Shown here: positions 32,975 through 42,887 of the stretch, one piece after another
How the letters are laid out: each line of letters starts with the position of its first letter
Numbering within the stretch: the stretch's first letter is position 1
DNA from: Congeria kusceri
Lineage: Eukaryota; Mollusca; Bivalvia; Myida; Dreissenidae
Assembly (NCBI GenBank): GCA_027627225.1
Contig: CM051040.1
Location: 28,711,634-28,775,633, forward strand
DNA: 64,000 nucleotides
Direction of reading: 5' to 3'
Notes under the pieces: generated by a model
What the model saw: only the letters and a program-made list of their open reading frames with translations
Told to the model about the DNA's origin: nothing
Database searches by the model: none
Made by a program: the position numbers and the translations under genes

Positions 32975-33106
32975 TATTACTACTACTGCTACTGCTACTA
33001 CTACTACTACTACTAATTTTACTATATAGTTATAGTTATAATTGTGCTGCTTCTGCTGCTGCTGCTGCTTCTACTACTACTAATACTACTACTACTACTA
33101 CTGCTG

Positions 33107-33138
<32 letters not shown>

Positions 33139-33304
33139 GCTTCTAACTATACTACTACTAATACTGTTTTTGCTGCTGCTGATTCTACTACTTCTACTTC
33201 TACTACTAATAGTACTACTACTACTACTGCTACTACTACTACTACTACTACTACTACCACTTCTACTACTACTACTACTACTGCTACTACTACTACTGCT
33301 ACTG

Positions 33305-33336
<32 letters not shown>

Positions 33337-33409
33337 GCTACTACTACTACTACCACTTCTACTACTACTACTACTACTGCTACTACTACTACTGCTACTA
33401 CTACTACTG

Positions 33410-33450
<41 letters not shown>

Positions 33451-33640
33451 GCTACTACTACTACTGCTACTACTACTACTACTACTACTACTACTGCTAC
33501 TACTACTACTGCTACTACTACTACTACTACTACTACTACCACTTCTACTACTACTACTACTACTACTGCTACTACTACTACTACCACTTCTACTACTACT
33601 ACTACTACTGCTACTACTACTACTGCTACTACTACTACTG

Positions 33641-33684
<44 letters not shown>

Positions 33685-33990
33685 GCTACTACTACTACTG
33701 CTACTACTACTACTACTACTACTACTACTGCTACTACTACTACTGCTACTACTACTACTGCTACTACTACTACTACTACTGCTACTACTACTACTGCTAC
33801 TACTACTACTGCTACTACTACTACTACTACTACTACTGCTACTACTACTACTGCTACTACTACTACTGCTACTACTACTACTGCTACTACTGCTACTACT
33901 GCTACTACTACTACTACTACTACTACTGCTACTACTACTACTGCTACTACTACTACTGCTACTACTACTACTACTACTTCTTCTAATTGT
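32817..33990. repeat. (ACT)n trinucleotide array with (ACT)4GCT higher-order unit
   Basis: About 1.2 kb. From about 33275 onward, GCT interruptions fall mostly after every four to ten ACT, giving 15-bp and 30-bp higher-order units. Poly-Leu, poly-Thr and poly-Val frames over it are artefacts. A second pure block lies at 34158-34290. Confidence 0.98.
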
Positions 33991-34139
33991 ACTATAAAGC
34001 TATAGTAATAATTAAATTACACCACTACACTACCGTCACCCCTACTACTACTCCTCCCAATATTACTAAACTTAGCTCCACTACCACTACTACCATCATT
34101 ATAATTACTCCTCCGATTACTACTAACACAATCACTGCC

Positions 34140-34161
34140 AATACAACAACAACAACAACTG

Positions 34162-34256
<95 letters not shown>

Positions 34257-34440
34257 GCTACTACTACTACTACTACTACTACCACTTACACCACCACTAC
34301 TTCTACTCCTTCCACTGCTGCTACCACTAGCACCACCTCTACAACTATTCACCCGACCTTAACTAAAACTCTCAACACCACTAATACTGCTGCTCCGACT
34401 ACTACTAAAACAACACTTCCACCACAACGTCTACTTTACA
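34140..34440. repeat. pure (ACT)n block and degenerate ACN flank
   Basis: 34158-34255 is an uninterrupted (ACT)n of more than 30 copies. The 34285-34440 flank is a decayed C-rich version. Confidence 0.95.
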
Positions 34441-34514
34441 GTAGTACACTTATAATAATAATAATATTAATAATAATAATTAACCACCACCAGAACCATC
34501 ACCACCACTATTAC

Positions 34515-35290
34515 TCCTTGTGGTGGTGGTGGTAGTGTTAGTAATTGTCGGAGATGTGCCAGTAGTGATTGTGTTCATATTAGTCGGAGTAGTAGTAGTG
34601 ATAAGTGGTTGTGGTATAAGTAGGAGTCGGATGAGTAGCAGATGTTGTGGTGGTGATGGAAGTGTTAGAAGTAGTCGGATGCGAAGTAGTGGTGGTGGTG
34701 TTAGTTGTAGCCGTAGGAGTAGAAGGAGTGATGGTGTAAAAAGTAATCGGAGGAGTAGTAGTGGAGGCGGTGGTATTGTTCGTACTAGTAGGAGTAGTAG
34801 TAGTAGTGGAGGTGGTGGTGGTGTTAGTAGTATTCGGAGTATAGATGGCAGTTGTGTTAGTGTCGGAGGAGGAATGGTAGTGGTGGTGGTGATGTTAGTA
34901 GTAGTCGTAGGAGTAGTAGTGGCAGTGGTGATGGTGTTAGAAGTAGTCATAGGAGTTGTAGTGGTGGTGACGGCGGTATAAGTAGTAATAGTTGGCGTAG
35001 TATTGGTGGTGGTGAATGTGTTAGTAGTAGCAGTAGGAGTAATAGTGGTAGTGGTGGTGGTGTTAGTAGTAGTCGGAGTATAAGTGGTGGCGGTGGTGTT
35101 AGTTGTAGTCGTAGAAGTCCTAGTTGTAGTAGTTGTGTTATCAGTAGTAGTCGTACGAGTATTAGTGTTGGTTCTGGTGGTGTTAGTAGTATGAATAATA
35201 GTGGTGGTGGTGGTTGTGGGGGTGGTATTAGTAATAGCAGTAGAAGTAGTAGTGGTAGTGGTGTTAGTAGTAGTCAGAGTATTACTAGTG
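34515..35290. repeat. degenerate AGT/GGT tract, reverse-complement polarity
   Basis: The motif changes strand here: AGTAGT, GGTGGT, GTCGGAGTAGTAG and GGTGTTAG recur in loose 30-bp units. Together with the ACT tract at 32817-34440 it forms an inverted pair able to fold. Confidence 0.9.
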
Positions 35291-35834
35291 CTGGTTCTGA
35301 TTGTGTTTAAGCGATATTATATGGATTTTATATAGAAATGTTGCTAATAATTGTAATGAATTAATGTTGTATAAGATGTTGATATGTATAATGTTGTATT
35401 ATTTTTATCACAAAACAAAACTAATTTCAATGAATTCTTAAATATGAACTGCTAACAAACCAGTACCAACTGAAGTTAAACACATTCTTTTAATTAACTG
35501 GCTGTCCTGACACCCATATATCAACTTTGGCATTACTGGCGCCCGTAAGACATCGTGTTAATATATTTTTACGGGAGATTCTTTCAACAGATTTGAATCA
35601 TAATTGTACTGTATCATGTTACAAAGAGTTCTTTATAGAAATAATTTTGTAGAAGAGAGTATTTAAGTTCTATTTTGTGGGTCCTTTGAAACATGTTGTT
35701 GATAATATTTGTTTAGCCCATAGTTTCAAACCCGGTTATGATACAAATACTTAAAACATTTAAAAACATAAGAAGTACATGTGATGAAAGAATTTTATGA
35801 AGAAGAAGTAGTTGAAATAATTATGACAATACGT
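35291..35834. other. AT-rich spacer between trinucleotide blocks
   Basis: No gene or clear repeat seen. Confidence 0.5.
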
Positions 35835-35882
35835 CAGATAGTAGAAGTGGTACTAGTAATTGTAGTAGTAGTAGTAGTAGAT

Positions 35883-35963
<81 letters not shown>

Positions 35964-36061
35964 ATAGTAGTAGTAGTAGTAGTAGTGGTGGTAGTGGTGG
36001 TGGTAGCAGTAGTGGTAGTAGTAGTAGTAATAGTCGTGGTAAAAGTAGAAGAAGTCATAGA

Positions 36062-36102
<41 letters not shown>

Positions 36103-36120
36103 AACTACTACTACTGGTAG
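35835..36120. repeat. (AGT)n followed by (ACT)n, a second strand switch
   Basis: 35855-36055 is AGT-rich (pure from about 35883 to 35975), and 36062-36115 is (ACT)n. The switch occurs over a short GAAGAAGTCATAGA segment. The two halves can form a hairpin. Confidence 0.95.
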
Positions 36121-36370
36121 TAGAAGTAGTTGTAGCTGTTGTTGTAGTCGGGAATGTGTGACTGAGGCTTAAAGGACACAATATGTTGTTCACTTAAATA
36201 TATTGCATATTATGTTGGTATGTCTTACTCTTCCTTGCCGTGTCTTAAAGTTCCTTTAAAAATATAATATACACTTAAACAATTTCCGTAACGTAATACT
36301 TTTCTGTTCATTTCTTTGCAATACATATGGTTGTTTTTAATATGTGCATCACTTAGCGTTAAAATACACA

Positions 36371-36452
36371 ATATAGCAGTCGAGTGGTAAGCTTTTATAA
36401 ATTACAAACTTTTGATCCACAGATCGTAAGTTCAAGACCTAGAAGGGGCGCA
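36371..36452 (+). mobile_element. decayed tRNA-like SINE head
   Basis: AGTCGAGTGGTAAGC resembles a tRNA D-arm/A box, ACTTTTGATCC an anticodon arm, and AAGTTCAAGACC a worn B box (consensus GGTTCGANNCC). It shares the anticodon-arm sequence with the better copy at 58853-58918. A functional tRNA is unlikely because the B box has lost key bases. Confidence 0.5.
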
Positions 36453-37197
36453 ACTTTTTTCTCTCGTGTTTGCTTTTCATAATAGAATGTATTATTTTGT
36501 TTTTCCAAATGCTTCAGTTTGTGGAGCAAGATTTTTAAAATATGTTTCAAAACTAACATGTTCCAAAACTACATTTAGACTACACTAGTCCGTAAACAAG
36601 CTCTCGTAATCGTCCAAAGTATAAAAGAACAACATCTTGGCGATCAGTCATTTATGCATTACGAATAAAAAAGATATTGAACAAAGCGACGTTGCGTTAA
36701 TATTTAAGGACTGAATTTAATTTTGGTTGCGTTCATGCGATTATGAACGAAATGGTCAAACTGGCAAATCCATGATGCCCGCTAATCGTCACGAATACAT
36801 TTTCAAATCAGTGGACTGTCGGTCCACCAAGCCAGCTATATCAACTGGACCGGACTACAATTTCGTGAACCACGGTTTGTAGATTCTTGTTTAATTTCTT
36901 ACATATTCAATTTATTAAAGAAATAATTAAAACAATCATGATTTTTGACTATTATTTTTTCATTAAATGATAAACAATTTGTTCTAAAGATACAGTCAAA
37001 CCAAAATGCTGGATCAATAGCTAAAACACATTTTTAAGGTATAACCATTCTCATATTCACCGAGGATTACTTAAATTGATGGACTGCCAATCCATTTTAC
37101 TTACAGATATTGCTGGACCTAGCAAAAATTTGGTGGACTGGGTCCACGGTCCACTGCTTAATTGTGGAGACTAGTACCAATAGTAGGAGTTGGCTTA
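36453..37197. other. AT-rich sequence with GGTCCAC palindromes
   Basis: It contains the right arm of the 75-bp inverted repeat (36714-36777). GTGGACTGTCGGTCCACCAA (about 36812) and GGTGGACTGGGTCCACGGTC (about 37133) are short palindromic repeats. No exon. Confidence 0.45.
36714..36777. repeat. right member of the 75-bp inverted-repeat pair
   Basis: GGTTGCGTTCATGCGATTAT and TGGCAAATCCATGATG, the inverse of 31759-31832. Confidence 0.7.
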
Positions 37198-37358
37198 AAC
37201 GAATATGCATCAATACAAATATTTCGATCTTTCAACCGACGGTTTGCTTTTGAGTAGTAATGTCTAATTTAACACAGAACAATGCCACTTTAAACAAAAC
37301 AACAATTTCCGGTATCCGTCGGTTTAAAGATCGAAATATTTGTATTGATGCATATTCG
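37198..37358. repeat. 161-bp foldback abutting the SRCR exon donor
   Basis: Arms of about 44 bp (CGAATATGCATCAATACAAA ... CGATCTTTCAACCGACGG and its inverse) are almost perfect. The right arm ends only seven bases from the splice donor of the SRCR exon (37364/37365). Confidence 0.85.
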
Positions 37359-37364
37359 TCATAC

Positions 37365-38109
37365 CGGGACACACGACGCCGACGTCCTCGTTGTGCGTGC
37401 AGTCGTGGATGTTCCAGCCTTGGTGATGGCAGTCGGCAAGGCGCTGTTCATTGGCGTTACACTCCACGTTGTCCATCCAGATGGGACCGGTTCCGGCACC
37501 GAACCGAGTGACATTTACCCACACGCCGCTGTCGGGCCTTTAAAGGAAATAATTTTTTTTTTTTTATTATAAAACGGCGCTTAATGCACGTGGGTAACGT
37601 GTCGTCCCGGATCAGCCTGTGCAGTCCGCTGATTCTGTTTCAATGAAGCCTCTTCTAAACACAAATCCAATGTAGGCGGAAAGTGCCGTCCTGGAGTACA
37701 CTGTGCAAGGGGTGGAATCCCAAGTTCTTTTTTTCTTTTTAAGGTAAACATTCAATTTATACACAAAGGTGTAATTATAAGAATCGACACGCTTTTTTCG
37801 GAGGCTTTATGTAAAAATTAGATGCCCCAAAACTGACCTTCACACATCGATGAAGCGCCGAAAATAGCGAGTCAATTCTGAAAAAAACCGTTTAATTCAC
37901 CAATATTTCTTATATAAATGAACGCATGCTACTCAGTACTCACGACGGCGAATTCATCTGACGGCAGATGACAATGGCGTTCTTCTGGTTGGTCCAGTTG
38001 TCGTCGCACACGGTCCCCCACGTGCCGTCGTAGAAGACCTCCACGCGGCCCTGGGACGTGGACGATTGCCCGTTGTTAATCAACCGGATGTCCCCGTTTG
38101 ACTGCCCGG
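37365..38109 (-). CDS. group A SRCR domain, two exons of a larger gene
   Basis: Two minus-strand exons form one complete scavenger receptor cysteine-rich domain. Exon A is 38109-37944 (acceptor CAAACAG|CC, donor CGTC|GTGAGT). It carries [28 protein letters not shown] and AIVICRQM. Exon B is 37537-37365 (acceptor CTTTAAAG|G, donor CCCG|GTATGA). It carries [33 protein letters not shown] and EDVGVVCPG. The split Ser codon (TC+G) joins them. Six cysteines and coding by two exons match group A SRCR domains; group B domains have eight and one exon. Such domains sit in secreted or membrane proteins that bind microbial or host ligands. The exons begin and end in phase 1, so the module could be one of several repeated in tandem. 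Neighbouring modules are not visible in the window. Confidence 0.9.
37570..37710. mobile_element. foldback repeat (copy 4), truncated, in the SRCR intron
   Basis: GCTTAATGCACG, CGTCCCGGATCAGCCTGTGC and GGCGGAAAGTGCCGTCC of the CCGGGACG family are present. The right outer arm is missing and the centre is shortened. Confidence 0.8.
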
Positions 38110-38162
38110 CTGTTTGTGAAAGACAAACGTATTGGGTGTTATAGTGCGCATACATGTATTAA

Positions 38163-38190
38163 CTTGTTGTTGTTGTTGTTGTTGTTGTAA
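38163..38190. repeat. (TTG)n microsatellite
   Basis: Nine TTG copies between the SRCR exon and the THAP remnant. Confidence 0.9.
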
Positions 38191-38334
38191 TTGACCGATC
38201 GCTGGGTTTTGATTGACAGCTGCATCTGACCAATCAGAGCGCTACAATTTATTCACCGCGGTTAATGTCATAGTTGACAGACACGATCTCCGACATCTTG
38301 TTTTTTTGACGGAGAACTAGAATTTCAGAAAAAA

Positions 38335-39007
38335 ATGGTGAAGCGATGTTGCTGGGGAAAATGTAACACCGATTCAAGATATCCAGACAGGTTAACGGAT
38401 GGCATAGTGTTCATCCCGTTCCCTAAACCGGCCACTACGCTCGATGAATGTCGAGAGTGGATACTCCGCTGTGGTCGACCGAGGGAGCAGATTAACGAAG
38501 AAGTGCTTCGTGATCCTTAAAAAAATAAACACTTTTATGTTTGTTGGAAGGTAAAGTATTTTGCATTTGATTTTCGTATCAAGTAGTATTTGAATACAAT
38601 TGTTGTATCTATTGATAATTATATTGAGTCAATGTCAGGATTATTATTATTTCGGATAGTACTTCTCGGACGCTGATCGTACTAACACATAATGTCGCTA
38701 TAAAGAACTATTTATCGACACTTTCACATATTTTCTATACTCCACCCCTAGTATCAGATGGAGTTTATCACACCTTATATGTTAGTATCTGTGTTTTATT
38801 ATTTTTTTATGAAATGAAAATATTCATAAATTAATAAATCAAATATTATCTTCCAGCATTTCAGGGACGGTAAACCTACAGCGCAGTTTCATACCCAGAA
38901 CCTGCACTTAATCACAACAAAAATACCCCTGTTCGCCCACCGCCTAAACGTGGAGGCAATTCTGAACCACCAAAAAAGCGTATAAATTTTGACACTGGAA
39001 TGCAAAT
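38335..39007 (+). pseudogene. THAP-type zinc finger, disabled
   Basis: Exon 1 (38335-38550) starts MVKRCCWGKCNTDSRYPDRL, with IVFIPFPKP, ECREWILRCGRPREQ and FYVCWK following. Exon 2 (38857-39007, acceptor TCTTCCAG|CAT, donor AAAT|GTAAGT) starts HFRDGKPT. The C-x3-C ... C-x2-H zinc ligands of the THAP DNA-binding fold are therefore present and span the intron. The spacing between Cys pairs (59) is longer than in classical THAP domains. Two lesions disable it: TAA at 38518-38520 (codon 62), and a one-base frame change in exon 2 near 38885-38900, after which the natural frame reads YPEPALNHN and PPPKRGGNSEPPKKR. THAP fingers come from P-element-type transposases and are expanded in bivalves. The rest of the protein is not recognised. 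Confidence 0.8.
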
Positions 39008-40285
39008 GTAAGTTAATATTTAAAATATCAGTATACATTGTTAATTAACTTGTTTGTATTGTTATACAGAGTTCTCGGTAATATATATATATGAAGGGAT
39101 AGCAAAATCAATTATCTGTACTGTCCAGCTGGCCCCAATCTACACATAAGTAAAATGTAGGCACAAAAGCCCCACATTTACATTGTAATTGATTAAGGGG
39201 TTTATCGATTACTTCGGATTAGCAGCAAACAGCAATTTAATAAAAAATACCTGACCACTAATTGGAATTAGGCAAAACTAGGCAAGATTTTGCAACCCCT
39301 GATATATTTATATGTATTAATATCATTACAATATATAAGAAAAATACAATCATTGGTTGAAACATTTATTATTATTGTTTGTTTTTATGTTGTTCAGTTG
39401 AGATAGTTCCTGTTGTGTTTTTTGTGGTTGTTGTGTTTACATTTACATTTTTGTTATTTTCACAGTTGCTAGTTTCTTTGGATGCTATCTAGCTAAACAA
39501 CAATCAGGTAAACAATTAGATTTACGATGCATTATGCATGGTGTAATTTTAAAGAAAAACATTAAAATATAGCATATATATACACTAAACATAAATAGAT
39601 ATGTTCTGTGCGGTGTATACTTCACAACTGCACCAATTTCCATGTAATTCATATGTAGAATGTCGGATTTATTTGTTATTATTATTATTATTATTGTTGT
39701 TGTTGATGTATAACATTAACAAATTTGCTTATAAAAAGTAGTAGAAAATCAGTGTGTTGTTGTTGCTGCAGTAGCAAATTTTTCCATAATTTTTGCTATA
39801 TTATTATTTACAAGATTCTTTTATTAAATTAAATAATTATTATAGCAATCATAATACATTTATTTCAAGAATAAACTTCATAAAATAACGATATCACAAC
39901 ATATATTAATAATAATAATAAATATAAGATCGCATGTTTGCATGGTACAATAACAAGGAGATAATACATTTAGATATTTCAATTACATTTGTGTTTACAC
40001 AGTCTATATAAATTAGTTGAAAGTAATACCCATTTGAATCCACTACACCAGAAGCCCATTGCCAAAAAATCTGTCGCACAGGCCAATCCGGGACCACAAT
40101 TTACGCACATGCATTAGGCCCGGGTTTCCCAGGACACGCCTCAATTATTTATCACATACTTAGTATACGCTTTATAAAATGACAACGTTATGCATTTGAC
40201 GATTTATCAATTTGACAAATAAACAACAACAACGACATACCAAGCGATATCGATATCGAATCTGTGTTGAAGTAATTCTTTAAGT
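39008..40285. other. AT-rich, one foldback fragment at 40073-40140
   Basis: A short CACAG|TTGC ... ATCAG|GTAAAC interval (about 39466-39508) could be a small exon of the THAP remnant but carries no recognisable motif. 40073-40140 holds one arm of the CCGGGACG foldback family (CAATCCGGGACC, TTTACGCACATGCATTAGGC). Short ATT/TAA microsatellites occur near 39680 and 39908. Confidence 0.45.
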
Positions 40286-40490
40286 CCGTTTCCCATCCGT
40301 TATAGAGGTATGTTAACGAACAAAAAGCGGACGATTATCGTCATAAAAGGTGTATTAGTCAGTATTATAGCATAAAAAGACCGTTTTCAGTCCGTTATAA
40401 GGATGTGTTAACGAACAAATAGCAGTCAGTTTTCGTAAAAAATGGTGTATTATTCAGTAAAGTCACGCGCCAATAACGACCGGCTTAGTG
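40286..40490. repeat. two direct 94-bp repeats with GTTAACG palindromes
   Basis: CCGTTATA(G/A)(A)GGTATGTTAACGAAC-type units start near 40300 and 40394. The trailing GTAAAGTCACGCGCCAATAA is also found near 58017. Confidence 0.7.
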
Positions 40491-40777
40491 TTAAATACTT
40501 ATGCTTGACACCGGGCGTCCTTGTTACTATTGTCTTTATTAAACTCTTCCAAGCTTAAAGAACATTATTACGATATCACGATATTATACTATTTACTAAA
40601 TACGTGATGAACGCTAAAATTCCGTGTTAAATCTTATATTAAAAATCGAATCAAGGAAGTGACACTGTATAAAATGGCGAATAGGACACACCAAATTCAA
40701 GCCATGGTCATCGGGATTACCGCACTGATTTTTGTTTGCAAATTCAAAAAAAGATTTTTGCAAAATGCTCTGTGCTC

Positions 40778-40980
40778 TATGGAAGCGTCCTGGTGCCAGG
40801 TGTAAAACGAATTATCTCGTAATTACGACTTAGTATGTCGTAATTACGACTTAGTATGTCGTAATTACGACTTTTTAAACTCGTAATTACGACTTAGTAT
40901 ATCGTAATAACGGCTTAGTATTTCGTAATTACGACTTTTATTCTCCTGATTACGATTTAGTATGTCGTAATTACTAATTC
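40778..40980. repeat. palindromic TCGTAATTACGA minisatellite with conserved flank
   Basis: About seven 20-24-bp units of CGTAATTACGACTTAGTATG. They are preceded by TATGGAAGCGTCCTGGTGCC and AGGTGTAAAA. The same flank and unit occur in inverse orientation at 54170-54532. Confidence 0.9.
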
Positions 40981-41049
40981 AAATTCGATTTTTGTTCGAA
41001 TTGGGTTTAAATTATTCGGAAATGTTAAAGGATGTCTTGCGGTGAATGG

Positions 41050-42887
41050 GTTAAAAATTAGCATGCGAACATTAAAAAGGACGCTTAAACGACTGAAATT
41101 ATTTCGTCGTGTAAATTTCAGGGACATTTTAGGGATTGCATTGTTTATTTTAAAAGAAGTTCAAACATCTGGAAAATTACATGGTTATACAATTATGCAT
41201 CTTAAGTAGAGTATATACAAATCTGAGACCTAACTACTTATGGCACATCGACGGTTATGATAAGCTGAAGCCTACGGAATTTGTATTCGTGGCGCCATTG
41301 ATGGTTTTTCAAGATATATCATTTGGCTTGAAGCTCACACAACCAATAATGACCCCAGAATCATCGGAGGATATTTCATGAAAGCAGTGAAAAAAACTAA
41401 AAGGTTGTCCATCGCGACTTAGAGCAGACATGGGTACTGAAAACTGTTATGTTAGAGATATGATGCAATTTCTCAGACGTACAAAAAATGGTATGCCTGC
41501 AGAAAATTGTTACTTAGTTGGGTAAAGCAACCATAATCAAAGATTTGAAAGATGGTGGGGTTTCTACAGAAAACAAAATGCGCAGTATTGGATGGACTTT
41601 TTTTGGGTTGCTGACAAAACTGGGCTGCTTCACTGGTAGTTACCTCGATAAAGCCATCTTACAGTTTTGTTTTATGGATCTGATACAGGAAAACTGCAAT
41701 ACTCATAAATGTTTTGATTTCCTAAATAACATGACATGAGAAAAGATACGACATGAGATGGGGTCGATTTGGCTTCATATTTATTGTATTCTCTTTGCAT
41801 TGTTTTAACCAAAGCAACACTAATAATTTATATAAAAAAATTTATTAAAAAAACATACCAAAAATCACCAAAATATTCTCACAACTATCAAGAAACTACT
41901 TCCATACATCCAAGTTCTGCGCAAGATGGATGTTACAAGTGTCGGGTTATTGCACTTTCTTTACATAATTTCTTAATTAATAGACAAGCAATAACAACAA
42001 ACAATTGTTTATCTATTTATAAATGTCTTTATTCTCCAAGCATTATTGTGTGACACTCATGGCTTAATAACGATATATATGTCCACGTTACATGTTGACC
42101 TCATTACAATTCTACGTGATTGCTTTGTACAGTGTGAACAAAATAATTGCAGCTGAGTTTATTTATACTTTCTATTGTTATGTACATAAACTGGCTCACA
42201 ATTCTTTGCTAAAATGTTGCCGCGCCTGAATTGTGTTCTTGACTTTCGTCCGAATTCATATCTCTAGTGCCAAAATCATATTGATTTGAAGTGGGAAATT
42301 ATTGTACGGGCGTTATTTTATGGTACAAATTTTTTTCCGGAGAAATACTCCTTACAGAACCAAATGACTAATATCTAATTTACAGTAACTCTTGCTATCC
42401 AAAAAATTGTGATACGACCTAGTGAATTATCATACCTCAACAATCAACGTTATTTACATTTTACCTCTAAACGTAAATTGCATTTGTCCTAAACATTAGA
42501 GAATTACATTTACATGTATCAGACAAATAATGTCTAACGTGTATTTTGCAGCGGGAGCTAGACGGGATTTCTAATTTATGGAATAGCCATCGAATAAGAC
42601 GCTCTAAAAATCAACACGCTCCTAACGGACGGCCAGCGATAATGTACAAATGTTCCGAAACCTATGGAACTCATAACTAATTTATGGGTGTCTCAGACAA
42701 TCAAATATTTGTTTGTGTTGAAGAATGCCTGCGCAAAGGACCATATACGTGTGATGAAACAATATATGAACTTTGCACATTACTAATGGGTGAGGATGGT
42801 CTGGAAAACCCGAAATGTGGAGAAACAGCAGGCTTGTTGTACCAAAACCTGCGCAATAAAATCGTCCAAGGGCTTGCTGAAATCTAG
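41050..42887 (+). pseudogene. integrase-core (DDE) protein, two-exon pseudogene
   Basis: Exon 1 (about 41050-41688) has a helical region (SMRTLKRTLKRLKLFRR). An internal deletion follows, then LRPNYLWHIDGYDKLKP, SRYIIWLEAHTTNNDPRIIG, RLRADMGTENCYVRDMMQFL, NQRFERWWGFYRKQNAQYW and LDKAILQFCFMDLIQ. The putative catalytic Asp (41250-41252), Asp (41427-41429) and Glu (41547-41549) codons are retained. Exon 2 (42552-42887, acceptor TTTTGCAG|CGG) continues RELDGISNLWNSHRIRRSKN and GRPAIMY, then a Cys-bearing tail to TAG. Lesions are a deletion before 41210, frameshifts near 41275, 41400 and 41520, a donor changed to CAG|GA at 41689, and TAA at 42678-42680. This integrase family occurs as multicopy host-like genes in fish and bivalves and derives from retroelement or Ginger-like integrases. 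Confidence 0.8.

Noticed and set aside
32884..34005. Poly-Leu, poly-Thr and poly-Val frames up to 373 codons
   Set aside because: Direct translation of the ACT trinucleotide array; no gene structure.
36371..36452. Functional tRNA gene
   Set aside because: The B box is degenerate and the acceptor stem does not pair; it is better read as a SINE remnant.
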